Source of the DNA: Trichobilharzia szidati
Lineage: Eukaryota; Platyhelminthes; Trematoda; Strigeidida; Schistosomatidae
Length of the DNA: 64,000 bases
Direction: 5' to 3'
NCBI GenBank assembly: GCA_944472155.2
Contig: OX235275.1
Span: forward strand, 26,278,865-26,342,864
Made by a program: the position numbers and the translations under genes. The notes below the pieces were generated by a model, which did not search any database, was not told the origin of the DNA, and saw only the letters and a program-made list of their open reading frames with translations. Shown piece by piece: positions 38,401 through 53,400 of the stretch (position 1 is the first letter of the stretch; every line of letters begins with the position of its first letter).

Positions 38401-41400
38401 GCCTGTCGTTGACCTACAGTGATTTACAGGTCAGTTTTTATTCATTCGCATTCTTACATTCATTATTAAGTAAAATATTTAGGCTAATATTCTGTGTTTT
38501 TTAAAATTACATTTCAATCCACAGAGCTAAATTATCCACTGCAGCGCAAGATTCATCCCTTGAAGTATTCACAGAAAATCTTCGCCGTATGTTGATGACA
38601 GCTCCATTACGTATCCCAACTACTGTAAATCAAACAACAACAACAAAGTATGAAGATGAATTAGGCATGATTTCTTCGGCATCTGGTGCACCAGGTGATC
38701 GTCTGCCTGTTGTCGGTTTGGATCCAGGTTGGCGAAATGGATGTAAATGGGCTGCGTGTGATCCGCATGGAAATGTTCTAGCCACAGGGATATTGTGGCC
38801 ACCGCACACGTATTCGGCTATTCCAATGAAACAGTTGAATGCGCATAATGGACCAAGAGAGAATAATGGTTTGGGGGCATTAACAGCTGTTATGCAGCGT
38901 AATCAGTGAGAATTATTTGATCATCATCATCACCATTATTTCTATTTCTATTCTTATTTTATGGAAAAAAGACTAGTGGTTCAGCAAAGAGTCTCTTTTT
39001 TATCGGTGATTTCATTTTCTGCCTTAGCCGTATTATTATTATTATTCCCTTGAGTTCCGCGTGAGACACAGAGTCTCAACGTCATATTTTGTCCTGACAA
39101 TTCGCCATAAGCGTTCGTCTCTTGACACGATCTCCTTCATGCTACCCTCGAACTCATGGCCAACTCACCATTTTTCATTCGGATTCCAGTCGAGCTATGG
39201 TGTGACCGCGACATGATGGCACCCAACGGTCTCCTTAATGTGTGTCCAATCCACCTCCATCTGTTTCTGAATATTTGTTGAGTCAATAGGTTCATGATTG
39301 GTTTGTTCCCTGAGTTTCCTCTTGCTTATTCTTTCTGGATGGCCATCTTGTCTTCATTATGAAAGCCAGTGAAGGCGGCTGTTGGTAGAAGTCTGAATCG
39401 TCCTGTTGGAAATGCTTTTCGTGACGCACTGGTGACGTTTCTCACCCGTGTAGAATAACTGACTGACTCAATATTGGTGTCGAAAATCCGAATTTGCTTC
39501 CTTATAACTCTCAGATTAACCACGTTCAGTTCAGAGAACATCACTATTGTTGTGGCTGTATTGAGATGAATAGTCCCATTGCTTATTATTTGTGAACTGT
39601 GTCGCCAGTCGCGTCGGTGGAACAGAGGTAGAATGCTCTCCAACCAAGCCAAATATGGTTCGGTGTTCAATCCCCGGCCACCGACGCACTCCTTTACTTC
39701 GGTAAGCCAGTAGTGAGACTGGTAAAGAGGGAAGATTGGGCATGAGACTAGCAACCCTATCTCATAGAAATAAGCACCCTTGATACCGAAACTTCAAGTC
39801 TCCGGCTTGAAACCCTATGTTTCACTAGGTACGTGAAGGAATAAAAAAATGTCACCAGTCTCAATGAACTGGTTAACATTTTGTTATAGACCTGTCCTCG
39901 TTTGATATGATCTCGTTGACAGTTGATATAACCAAGTGGATTTACGCGTAACTATAATAATACTGACGCAATGGAAAACTAAACTGATATGCTAGAGACA
40001 CCTATTTGTCCGTGGTATCAATTCTGCTTCACTGAGCCACATAAATATCAAAGACAAAGAACTGGCCTGTGACTGTTAGGACATAATTTTTACTAGGGAA
40101 AAAGCACGTCATATATATATATATATAACCACATTAAAATCTGCTTAGAGCAGCGGTAAAAAGATTGTTCTGATTGGTTGGCTATTCGGCTAGGTCTGCG
40201 AAAATAAATAATCTTGTGTTGGTTTACAGGGATTTGAGTTGATTGATTACAGGATTTTATCATGAGCTGAAATTGGTTAGGGAACCATTGGGAAACTTGA
40301 GAATACTGTCACACAACTGTTTCATCCTATTTTAGAACTCTGAATTAGCAGAAGTTGCTATGCATGGTCTGGTCATTGGATCGGGTCCCAGTGGCTTATT
40401 GGTCTACGAGCTTGGTTTGTAAGCGGATGGTTCTGAGGTTCGAACCCTTGTTGTGGGTGCCTATAGTTGAAGTGGAGTCCCAAACTAGACTGACGAATCA
40501 GCTGTCTAGCTGTACTCCCAGGTTTTCCAATGGTTCTCCAACCGATGTCAGCTCATGATATGAAATCCTGTAATAAGTATTCTGATTGGTTTGGCGATGT
40601 GACCAATACCTTAAGGTAAGGAAAAGATGATGAGATTTTACAATCATCCGATCACTGACTGACCGGTTTCAACGTATAGCTTTGCACAGATGTACAGCAA
40701 TTCAAGCGGCCACACTCCATGTACCGCACAGAGCAAGAAAAGAAGAGTACAGAGGGATTCAAAAGACAGATTGTAAAAAGAAGTGTCAGGAAAAAAGAAT
40801 AGTAATGTGGTAGAACAATAGGGCTTTATTGGATATGATAAATCACAAAATATGGATGCATCTGTGCCATCACTGAGAACGATTTCGATTTCACCAACTG
40901 TCTCCATCCCTTATTGCTTCTTACCATCCCGAGGACCCCAACCAGTCAGGTAGTCTACACCTCCCTACGTGGCTGGATGACTTAAACTAACTGTTGTGGA
41001 TTCCATTGACTGATGAAGACATGTTGGTTTTGGTTTGACCACCACTAGCTGTTTTTCTACCCGATCCTATGTCAGCTAACATAACCCGTTGTCGAGGAAG
41101 GTGATGGATTGCTAGGCATGCATGCGTAACACATGCCCTAACCATCTCAATCGGTGTAATTTCACAACCTCGGCCGATGCCTAACCTCAATATTGCTCAC
41201 CTTATTATACCACTACGTAACGCGGGAGATAGAACGCAGACACCTATGATCATCCGATCAGGCTATGAATCCTAAGGTGATTACTATTTTAAGCCAATTC
41301 CCATCAACTGTTTAGGAGAAGACCAGTGTATAATGCATTTTTTTACTCACAGTTTTATTTTATTTCTTTTTTCATCTTTCCTAACCACCTTTCACAGTAT

Positions 41401-44400
41401 TGAAACTGTTGCTCTCGGCAATGGACAAGGCAGTCGACAAACTGGTTCTTGGTTATCCCATTTAATACAAATTGGCCACTTCAAACCATTAAATATTCGT
41501 TATGCTGTTGTCAGTGAATCTGGTGCCTCATATTATAGTGCTTCAGAATTGGCCTCTAAAGAATTACCAAATTTAGATGTGAGTTTCAGGGGGGCTGTGT
41601 CAATCGCTAGACGATTACAAGATCCACTAGCTGAATTGGTTAAACTTGAACCAAAACATTTAGGTGTGGGTATGTATCAACACGATATTCCAGAACGTCG
41701 ACTAGTCGGTGCTGTTCATGATCTTATGGAAGAGTGTATTAGTTTTGTCGGTGTTGATTTGAACGCCGCTCCACTGCATATTCTGTCTCATGTGGCTGGT
41801 TTGTCTGAGGCGAAAGCAAAAGCAATTTTAGCCTATCGGTGTCAAGTTGGACCATTTCGATCGAGAGCTGATCTTCTCAAGGTAATTTTCACTTGTCTCT
41901 ATGTGTATATATATGTATATGTTTGTTAAATGAGATACCCTAATTTCTTTTGTGAAAATCAATATTACAAGTCAGATTTGTTATGATGTGTTGGCATTTT
42001 CATACTTCATAAGAACATTGAGATTAAAATGGAGACAAAAAAATTGACACGAATGCGTCGATCACGAAAATTGCTATTCCTAACGCCAACAGCACTAGAA
42101 GACAGCTACCTGTTTCCGTAGCCCTTTTCTAATTAAGCGAGAACACACAACGATGTGATCCGAAAAGCATATTTCAGTATCGGTCACCGTATATTTACAA
42201 AACGGTAAATGTATGTAGTCAAGTGTTGATTTGTAGGGATTTGATTGGGTACAAGATTCATCACGAGCTGACATCAGTTAGAGAACCATTAAAAAACCAG
42301 CAGGGAGTACTGGACACATGTTTTCTCCTAGTTTGGGGCTCTTCATCAGTAGGCACCCACCACAGAGGTTCGAACCCAGGACGTTTTGGTTACAAGGTGA
42401 GAGCCCGTGGACCATTAAGCCACTGAGACCCGACCCAATGGTCGTAACCAACGATGTCCACCAAGTCAGACAAGAGAACTTTTGCTCGCCCGTGACATTG
42501 GCTGGCGGTTGCGCTAAATATGTATCATGAGTTGGGATTCATGGCCAATGATTATAGGCTTGAGAGGAGATAACCACAAAAGGATAACCCTTTGTTTATG
42601 TGCCTACATACTACGTCCCTCTTTAGAAGGGACGTATTACGTGGTACCAACCTGGGAATGCACCATCTGTTTTCTGTACCTGGCTGGCCAAAGTCAAGGG
42701 TGTGATCTGCTGTTTACTGGAACTTCTTGAGCATTTGTGACCTCCTCCTCACCAACAGAGCGTGAGGAGCTGTAGAGCGCTTGAGAACACGTTGTTCTGC
42801 TCGAGAAGGGAGAGTTTGATGTCAACTTGTGGTAATGAAGCACTTAGTAAAGGGGTAGCATCATCTTGGGGACGTGGGATCTGAACATTGACAGGTTTTT
42901 CTCGCACCGTCTGTAGCGATATGTCAAGGATAGCTGTTGTGAGTGTCGTTGTGTATGTTGCTGACTAAAACCGTCTCCGTGTCCAACATTTGTGCTATCT
43001 TGGCGTTGGTGTTGCTTGTGAGGACAAGAATTCACGAAATGTCAAGCATCGCAATGTCAACAGGATGATCGAGGTGTCATCTTTGAACGCTGATTGATAT
43101 TGGACACTGAACATTTGAGGTAGGACCAGGGGGCTGGCAGAGGTTTTGAGAGGTCTGGCAAGCTGCATGGAATTGAGGACCACCCTGGCGTCCAAACTGG
43201 GTTTAACTGATTGCTCGAGGAATTTGTCGGACGTCGAAGAATCCAACAACCCCGTCGCCAATATGTTTCGATGTTGCCACATTTATACTTCTCAATAGTA
43301 TTAGAGATTGAAATGAGGACGCCGATCTAGATACAGCCGCGGTGATCACGCCATATCGCTAGGCTACTGTTCCCAAGCCATAAAGGTGGAATAAATCAAT
43401 AATTAGGGCCACCTATCCTTCTTTACGGCTGTCTTATTTCAATTTTTTGTGTGCTGTCCAATGATGATGAGGTCGGTCAGGCGTAGGTGATTTTGGTAAA
43501 GAGGGAAATCCAATCATCGATGAAGTTGTAAAGCTACTTCGTGGGCTGTGATTTGTGTTACTACACATGGTCGACCGATAGCTGCTACTCTGAGGTGGTG
43601 GTCGGGCCTTAAGTATCGCAATGGCCAATCGAGCTACATCGGTCGAAACGAATGTTTCTGCAAGTCCTACCATGAAAGAAAGATCGTTCAGATAATGAGT
43701 GGTCAGACTAAAGGCATTCGCCATCATAGTGTGTCAGTTGTTTATAGTATGTATTGGGGTCTGTGGGAAAAGTTGTACTGTTGGTGAATAAGGATTTAAG
43801 AGAAGTAAGGTGTTTCTCTCAGAAGATTAGCATTTCAGTTATGCTGCCTCTCCTTCTTTTTGGAGAAGACTGGGTGGGGAGGGGGTCTAGTAAAGGTCGA
43901 CCTGGACAATTGTATATCCCTACTTATTTTGTGGCGGTTTGCAACCGGTGTTAAGATCTTGATACGGACAGAATCCCAGAAGTGCACGTCCCTGGACTGT
44001 GCTGTTACGCAGCACTACTCCTTCTCTTTCAACTTCTATGGCGTAAGCAGCCCCGGCAAGTAACAACCGCTCACACACTTCCATGAGCACATAAAGCAGT
44101 CAGTGGAAGTAACTAGCAAAATAATGAAAATTTGTCAAAAATTCATGAATTTTGACTGATTTGAATCACGCAAGGGGGGTGAGTGGGTAAACTACCAGCT
44201 TGTGGAGTTATCAAGACGCTATGAATAACTAATGGTTGGAGATTGAAGCTGGTTATATGACTGGAAATCGTTTCCACTAAGGTATATGTATTATTTAGTT
44301 CTTGGGATCTTCCAGATACTGAAAGTCTTTCGAGTGAAATATGTAGAGCCCATCGATGTAGATGTTATTATTAAGAGGTGGGGTCGGTAATTTCTTTCTT

Positions 44401-47400
44401 AACCTGTCTTCTTTGCTTAAATGATTACCTTCAATAAACTGGGTGAGATTCGTGTTTGTTAGCACTGTTGAACTTCGAAAGAAGTAACTGGCCTACCGCA
44501 CCCCCCTTCCCCGCCGATGGATCGAATATGGATCTCCCAGTACTATAGTCAGTGCCTACAATAAGAATAAAATCTATGACCAGTCGATGTAGGCATCACA
44601 GTGATACAGGAACTGAATTCTAAGTAGCTGTAGCATCTATAACAGGCTACTGCAGACTTTTATCAAAAGCTGCCTTCGCTGGTTCCATAGTGAAGCTGGT
44701 TAGCTGGCTGGATTCAACATAGAACTTGGCACCGAAGTGCACCAGTTCGAGTTACCACGTTCCAAAGAGCACACAAAGGTAGACAAGAAAATGAGTGAAG
44801 AGAATCAATAGAGTTTTGAAAAGTATAGGAGTGAAACAGAATGAGTAATGGTAGAAAGGAATATGAAAGATTACAGAGACTGAATACATCTGCGTAAGCC
44901 ATTGACAACGATTCCGAGTCATGTCACCTATTGTCTCCAGCCATTGATTCTTAGAGTCCCGAGGGTGGGCCGGGCCCCAACCCGGAAGAATGCATCTCCC
45001 TCACTACCTGACTCAGTTTAACTGTCAAGGATTTCATGGACTGGTGCCATGTTTTTGTTTGTCCACCACTTACTCTTTTCCAACCTGCACCTACATCAGC
45101 TAGTAATGCCCGTCGGGGCGGGGGAGGCGATGGTCAGGCATGCGCAGCACGTGACCTAGCCATCTCAATCTATGTAACTTTATAGCCTTTTTGATTGATT
45201 TTCCCTCTTTGCTCAGCACTTTACGCCTAACGTCAACATTACTTAGCTTATTATGCCACCTAACGTGAGAAAGAGATCGTAGACATCTGTGGTCAAAAAC
45301 AGTCAACCTTTTCATGTCTTCCGCTCTCCATAGTTAAGATCAGATTGCCGGTCAGAAAGAATTAGCACCAAGGAATTCTGGTGGTCAACGAACCTATTGA
45401 AGGAAAAATATAGTGAAAGAAGTCCAAGTGAATAACAATAATAATTATTATTATAGCTTAGTGGGAATCTCTCCGACTGTAGTACTGGGTGAAGGCTATT
45501 TGGACCTCAGAGAGACGGTATCATTTCATTTCTTTCGAGGTTGTGAAGATATGCCTTAGTGTCAAGTACCAAAAAAAGAAAACAACAACACGAAACATGG
45601 ATTCAGGGTTCTTCCTGTGGCTTGGTCTCAACCACCTAACACATATTTTAGACGCATATATGTGTTGACTTGTACTTGCAGTAACTGATTGTTATAACTC
45701 TATTGTTCATATTGTGATAAGTAGTATTCGTCCTTATTTCTAGGTTAAAGGTATTGGACAGTCAACTTTTGCTCAATGTGCTGGTTTTGTTCGAGTGAAA
45801 CCCACATATTCAACAACTACTTTAGATGGTACAAAGTAAGTTTTGTGTGTGTGTGTGTGTTGAGTTATGTGTTTTTCTTTTTTTTACCTTTTAGTAAATT
45901 AAAAATCAATTTTTTAAATGACTCAGGTGCATTTCAGACAGTCAGTTCAACGTGTTATTCATTCGACGAATATCTAGGCATTTTCATGCTGTTAGAAAAA
46001 TTCACCCCAATCCACTGTAATCGTTACACTAATCGTGTAATTATGTATTAGTAATGGTAATGGTGATAATCAGTAATTATTGATTAGTTTAATTGTAAAT
46101 TGTTATCATCATCAAGAGACACTAATGATTCACTGTTGAGGAGTTCCAGTCTAGAGCGAAACAAGTGTCAGGTGCTTCCATATTAATTTGTTTATTATAC
46201 ATATTGATGACAAAATATTGATAATAAGGTTTATGCAGGTGGCGATAAGAATAACGCAGGTAGTAATATGTGTATATGTAGACAATTCAATAAATAAATT
46301 AGGCTAAATCTTAAAAGTTACGTAATACTAAAGGTGAAGTGGACAGATAATCAGAGTTTAAATAAATATCATGGAAGTACGGAGGAGACGGAACATATAT
46401 ATATATATATATGTTTATATATATCACAATGAAGCAGTATTATTTACTGGATGACAAAGTTTCGAACAAAATTTATTGTTCATAATCATATCACCGATTA
46501 TAATTATACAACTTTGAAGCTTTCGTTTTATAGTTTTCTTTGTTCTTTCCTGTTCGTCGTCGTGAAATTTTCCAGATATCTGGGTGGACAGGTGTTGAAT
46601 CATTCCTGTTACACGTATTGGTTAGCATTTGATTCGATAAACAAAGCTTCTGTTATCAATCTCTCCCTCCACCCTATGGTTACATTAGATTTTAAAACTG
46701 TCATCTTATCCCATCCCATCCTATTGTATGGTTGTGTGTAATTGCATGTGGTGTGGTGCTATAGCTGAACTATTCTCTAGATTTCTTGTCTTATTAGGGT
46801 CAACTAATCTAACTTTGCGGAGAATTCTAAACAAAAGTGGCTGGTATAAGAATAAAACTTGTGCGCTGTGGTAGAGTGTAATTCCATTATGGGTAAATTT
46901 AGTTTTGATAAAGTCTCACAGTGTTATACAGTAATGTTTACTGATGACGTTTCGAGCACAATTTATTGCTCATAATCATATCAAGGTAATCACACGACTT
47001 CCTGAATTCATTTATTTAGTTCCATTGTGAAACTAGTAATAATAACATAAATAAGAGAGAATATAAGTCATCTACAGTTATGCCATATAAAGAGGGGACA
47101 TCTGAAACCCTACGTAGGATTCTAAATAAAGCAGGAATTAGGGTGGCATTTAAACCTACAAACTCACTCAGGGACAAGCTGTGTAGGTTAAAGGACCCAG
47201 TTGACCTAATTAAATAAAATAATATAATTTACAAAATACCCTGCAATGACTGTGAGGTCAACTACATAGGTCAAACTAGTAGGTCACGGGTAGTCAGATT
47301 GTCAGAACGTAAGAATTTAGCTAAGGTAAGAATAGTTGACCCCGAGAAGATAAGTAATTTAGGAAAAAGCTCAGCAATTGCAATGCATGCATTAACACAC

Positions 47401-50400
47401 AAGCACACAATAGGGTGGGAGAGGGTTGAAATTCGAAAAAGTAATCTAGGTAGGTGGAGAGCAGGAGAGGTTGATTATTGAATCTTTGTTCATCGAGTCT
47501 ACACCCAACACATGCAATAGGAATGATTCATCACTCATACCCGAAATATGGAAAATATTACTACCAATCAAATCAAGTGAAAAACAATGGAGCTATATAA
47601 ATGAATTTAGGAAGTCGTGTGATTACCTTGATATGATTATGAGTAGCAATAAATTGTGCTCGAAACGTCATCAGTAAACATTACTGTATAACACTGTGAG
47701 ACTTTATCAAAACTAAATTTACCCATAATGGAATTACACTCTACCACAGCGCACAAGTTTTATTCTTATACCAGCCACTTTTGTTTAGAATTCTCCGCAA
47801 GGTTAGATTAGTTGACCCTAATAAGACAAGAAATCTAGAGAATAGTTCAGCTATAGCACCACACCACATGCAATTACACACAACCATACAATAGGATAGG
47901 ATGGGATAAGATGACAGTTTTAAAATCTAATGTAACCATAGGGTGGAGGGAGAGATTGATAACAGAAGCTTTGTTTATCGAATCAAATGCTAACCAATAC
48001 GTGTAACAGGAATGATTCAACACCTGTCCACCCAGATATCTGGAAAATTTCACGACGACGAACAGGAAAGAACAAAGAAAACTATAAAACTCAAGTTTCG
48101 AAGTCGTGTGATTATAACTGATATGATTATGGACAATGATGAATTGTGTTCGAAGCGTCATCCAGTAAATAATACTGTTTCACTGTGTGATATACCTAAC
48201 AAAAAAATTAATATGAAATTGCATACTACCACAGTGTCCAAGTTTTATATACATATATTTAGGTGTTAAATGCCCCCCCCCCCGGTTTACAATGATCTGT
48301 GTCGCTATTGTTAGATCCTGACGAAATCCACATTGAAATTCATTCAAATCGCTACAAAAATCCATAATCTAAATGTCAATCTCCAACTCCTTGATTGACT
48401 ACTGGATAGATTATGTTTGTTTGAAGTTGTCGTGAGAAGTTTCAACTGGTAGAGAGTTGTTCACCATATCAAAATGTGGTGGGGATGTTAATCCAAGGCG
48501 GTGGCTTGAGACTGGTTGTGTAATTCATGAATAATCCTTATACATGCATTTATGATAAAAACAAAACACCTAGTTCATTAGCGAAGAGGTTTTTTCCGGT
48601 GAATTCATTTTCCTTCTTAGCTGTACAATCGCGTGTACATACACAGTCTCTTTTCCATGTAAGAGGGTAGTAACAAGAGTGATTGGTTGTCATCAAGGCA
48701 GTTGCTAATATTAGTCAGCGTATAGAAGAATTTGAATAAGTGTAATAAGATGAATAATTTAGTTTAAGTGAGTTGTGATCCAGATGCACGTAGAGAAAAA
48801 AGGAAAATAGGGAATTATTTAAGATTCAAGTATTGGTTTGTAGGGATTCGGTTGATTGGTCACAGGATTTCATCATGAGCTGATATTGGCTGGAGAACCA
48901 TTGGAAAACCTTCGGGGAGTAATGGACAGCTGTTTCGTCCTAGTTTGGGACTCTTCATCAGTACGCACCCACCACAGGGGTTCGAACCCAGGACCTTCTG
49001 ATGAGTCCTAAATTAGGACGAAACAGCTGTCCAGTATTCCGTGCAGGTTTTGCAATGGCTCTCTAACCAATGTCAGCTCATGATGAAATCCTGTAACCAA
49101 TTATTTAAGAGTCATGAAGAGTTACAAAAAACGAGCGTAGCTCCGGTTTTTTTAACTGAACGGCTAAGGCTGCAACAATGCAAAAAGAAGATGAAAGCGT
49201 ATCGCCTTTGGCAGGTTAGTATTCTTCACTTTGTAGATTGATTAGTTTGAAGGAGTAGACGTCTGTTCAGATGGAATGACCAGTGTTGACAAGGTGTTCG
49301 ATTATCTGGCACTCCTAAATGAACAGCTACTACTTTTCTCCAGCAATGTGGTATACTGTTCTTGAATCCTTTTAGACAGGATACGCGGCGAACGACCAAT
49401 GTAGCTATTTCTGGAGCAACAGGTGGACTGACATACACGAAGAATGGGTTACATACGAGATGTTGACCTTAAGGCTTCTGCAGACCGCTGCGATGAATAT
49501 CCTCCCCAAAAGATTCTGAAATTCTCCTCTTCAGGATATTACAGGCCATAAGTATCTCCTCTGAAATCCAGGTTCTTGTAAAGTCTCTTTTTCTCTCTAC
49601 ATTCATTCACATTATTCTTTTACTGCAGCATTATTGATTTTGACTGGTGAATACTATACATACACATTGACGGCGTTTTCTGCTGTTCCGTTTTTCCTCT
49701 CTCTCTTCCGATGCCTAATTACAGGGATGTTGAAATGATTTCCATTTCTAGTGATGATATCGACGACAGAGATAATTATGGTGGAGTTGGCGTTGGAGTT
49801 AAGCGTAAACGTGGTGCTGAATCGATTGGAAAACGTGTTAGTAAAAAGCCACGCTTAAAGTCATCATCTGTCAATAATGATCAGTCTGATGTGAATTCTT
49901 TCAATCCCTTGGATCAAACAGCTGTTCATCCGGATACATATGATATTGCAACAAAGTGAGTACTATTATTATTTATTCATTTCCTGTGTTTCATTTGCAT
50001 ACCAATCGGTCCTCCATCATCACTTTCAACTAATTCGTGACCAATGGGGTCGACCATTTCACGATGTGAAATGGATGCTCATTAAAGGCAGCACCATGTC
50101 ATCATGCACGAGTTGACAAAGTTAGAACTCAGGGGCCATGAAGTCCCCGCCCCCCAAAGTAACTGAATGATCGACGAACTTTGTCTCATAGCGACCTGAA
50201 GGTCCCGGGTGTTAGATCCCTGGTGGTGGTGGGGATACTGGTGAAGAGTCCCAAACTACGTGGGTGAAACACCTGTGTCCAGTACTGCTCCGTGATGGTT
50301 TTCAGTGATCTGCCTAACTGATGCCTACAGGAGGTCTCTCTCTCTTTCTCTCTTCATATGCTCTCTTCCATGTCAGCCATGGACAGTCAAAACCCTCACT

Positions 50401-53400
50401 CGCGTGCCACTCGATGGCCTGGTATTGTCACTGAAATGTGCCTTCCTTCGGTGTATGTAGAATTCATCTATCTCGAATACCTATTCTATTGTAGTTCCTT
50501 TGCTAGAATTCCTTGTTCGCTCGTTTGCTTATCCCTTTCTGACCGACTGGCTATCTGAATGGTCTACATTATTGGGTTAAGAAGGCAACTCTTGTCTATT
50601 CCAGTCTCCATCCCCTTCTGAATATTTGTTTGTAGCAATATGTATTCATGGCGGTCTCTTCCTTGTTCTTTCCTGCCGATTTTCTGGTCTTTAGGATTGA
50701 GTGTAGGTAGGTAGGCATAGATGAAAGTCTATAATGATAATAATAATAACAATAATAATAAGAATAATAGCTTTATTCCGACAGTATTCATATAATATAC
50801 CGAAAGTTCATTGAAATTTATTGAACAATAGTTTCTCTTTCTCCACTATCTTCAAAGAAAAATAGTAGGTGACAGTCGATCGTGTAATACAATGCTGTTT
50901 GACCTGAAGCGAAAACCGCAATTGTTTTTTATTCCTTTACGTTCCCAGTGGAACATAGGAAGGGCTCCAAGCTAGAGCTTTGAATTTCCGGTAGCATTGA
51001 TGTTTATTCTCATGGGATGGGGTTGCTAACCAGCCTCATACCCAACCTTCCCTCTTAACCAGTCTTATTACTGACTTAGTGAGGTAAAGAAGTGCGTCGG
51101 TGGCCGGGGATCGAACGCCGGACCGCATGAGGCGTGGTTGGCGAGCATTCTACCGCTTTGCTACCGACACAGAAGACCACAATACCTTATGATTTTTCCT
51201 CTTTGTCTCAGTTAGTAAAGGCGCACAGGAGTACAATTTGAGAACCAAGGACGTAGCTGCTCAGGAACAGTAGCTATCTCATTTATTGGGATACTTAGGC
51301 ATTGACAGTTATACTGTTTCTCAAGTTTATTGGAAATTTATGAATCAGTAGGTTGTAGATATTTTGAATACTCGCGACAGGAGAAAACACCACCACTAAA
51401 GGTCATATTTCAAAAAATTATAACAAACTGAACAGAATAGAGGCTTATGTGTTAGCTCATATTTTAAACTGACCGCCGTGTGGCAGGCTGTTAGAAATCC
51501 ATTTTTGCGATGTGTACGCTGAATCTCCTGAACCAGGCGAAATCCCTGACTGACTTCACGCATTAGTGTTGAAGATCCGGTTCTTGTTCATTCCGCTCTA
51601 GATCTCTATATTCATTATAGAATTATGAAGAAAATAAAAGACAGTTCAACGAAGACAATTTTCTTTGTCTGCTAGCCATTTCAAAGAGATTTGTACATCA
51701 GACAGCTGTTGTACAGGTTTCTGACTCTGCTAATCAGCAGTGTGTAACCTGTTTGACTAAGCTCAGTGACAAGAATCTGTTCAGTTCAATTGAATTCTAA
51801 TTTATTAGATGTATTGATGTGGTGATAGAATTTTGGAATTCCATTATGGAGAGAAATTATTTTGATAAAGTCTTAAAGTAATATTTACTGATGACAACGT
51901 GTCGAGCACAATTTATTACTGTTCATAATTGTGTCAAGTTATTCACACAACTTTTCAACTTTGTTTATATAATTCCATTGAATAGTGAACATAACATTGA
52001 GAATATGAGGCATCTACGGTTTTCACCATATATAAAGAAGGGACATCTGAAACTCCACATAGGATTCCTAATAAAGGAAGAATTAGTGGAAGGCATTTAA
52101 ACCTACAAACTCACTCAGATAAGACAAGCTCTGTAGGTTAGACGACCATATTGGTCCCCCAATAAGACAGAATTGTATAATTCACAAAATAACTTGCAAT
52201 GACTGTGAGGTCAACTACATGGGTCAAACCAGGAGATAAGAGGTGGAGGTGGTCAAATTGTCAGAACATTAGAATTTAATTTTCAAGAGTTTGGTTTGTA
52301 AGGATTAGATATGTTTATACGAATTTAACCACGGATTGATATCAGTTAGAGAACCATTGAAGACCACCAGGGAGTACTGGACAGCTGTTTTATCCTAGTT
52401 TGGGAATCATCGGCAGTACCCAGCACCCAGTACCCACTTGGGGTTCGACCCCAGGACATTTCGATTACAAGGCAAGCTCGTATGCCATTCAGCCACTGGG
52501 ACCCGATTCAATGGGCACTGCATGAATTCTAACTTCTACAAATTAGTGTTTTTAACGCGACCACTCTTTCCCTTAGCAAGTCACTAACGTGCGTGCTGTC
52601 GATGATTCCCAAACTAGGATGAAACAGCTGTCCAGTCCCTGTCCGTGGTTTTCAATAGTTCTCTAACTGATATCAATCCGTGGTCAAACTCGTATAAGAA
52701 TTTAGCTAAGTTTAGAATGATTGACCCCTGGAAGATAATTAATTCAAAAAAAACCCTCAGGAATCGCACTTCATACATTATCACACAATTGGGCGGGGAG
52801 ACTTAAAATTTTGAAAAGTAATATAGATAGCTGAAGAGAGAGGTCGACTACAGCATCTTTGATCATGGAATCTACACCCAACACGTGCAGTGGGAATGAC
52901 TCATCACTCATACCGGAAATATGCAAAATACTACTACCAATCAAGTCAAACGATGAAAAATAATGATCGAATTATATAAAAGAAGTTAGAAAGTTGCGTG
53001 TGAGTAATGCCTTGATATGATTATGAGCAGTAATAAATTGTGCTCGAAACGTTGTCATCGGTAAATATTACTGTGTAACACTGTGGGCCCTTGTCAAAAA
53101 AAAATTCTACCCATAATGGAATTATACTCTATCACAGTGGACAAGTTCTATTCTTAGAACAATTGTGGTTTCGATAACAATCTCTTCCTGATTATTATTA
53201 CTATTATTAGTATTATTTAAACGCAGAAGAAAAAACTTGGTACAATATGGCACCAAGAAAGATGCGCCACACAATAATAATAAAACAACATAGATTAAAA
53301 GTAAAAATATAAGTAGAAAACGGATAAAGAACTTCATCTGGAAGGAAAACAATCATGTTTAACAAGTTCGAACAGTATTCGTCAACTATCATCAGGAAGG

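Larger units (their letters stand above)
48829..49105. mobile_element. Palindromic tRNA/hammerhead element, centre deleted
   Basis: Left arm (minus) 48829-48996: outer end ATTGGTTTGTAGGGATTCGG, hammerhead 48917-48969, B box GGTTCGAACCC. Right arm (plus) 48997-49105: hammerhead core and outer arm CAGCTCATGATGAAATCCTG. The heads and centre between them are lost, so the two ribozyme cores are 30 bp apart, facing outward. Confidence 0.7.
51828..53160 (+). mobile_element. PLE family 2 copy, split by a hammerhead element
   Basis: A minus-oriented tail at 51828-51980 is followed by the plus-oriented endonuclease ([15 protein letters not shown], then [13 protein letters not shown] at about 52200), interrupted at 52279-52696, then resuming with [11 protein letters not shown] and [24 protein letters not shown] sequence to the tail TATTACTGTGTAACACTGTG. 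Multiple stops. The copy at 47040-47700 shows the unbroken sequence. Confidence 0.72.
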
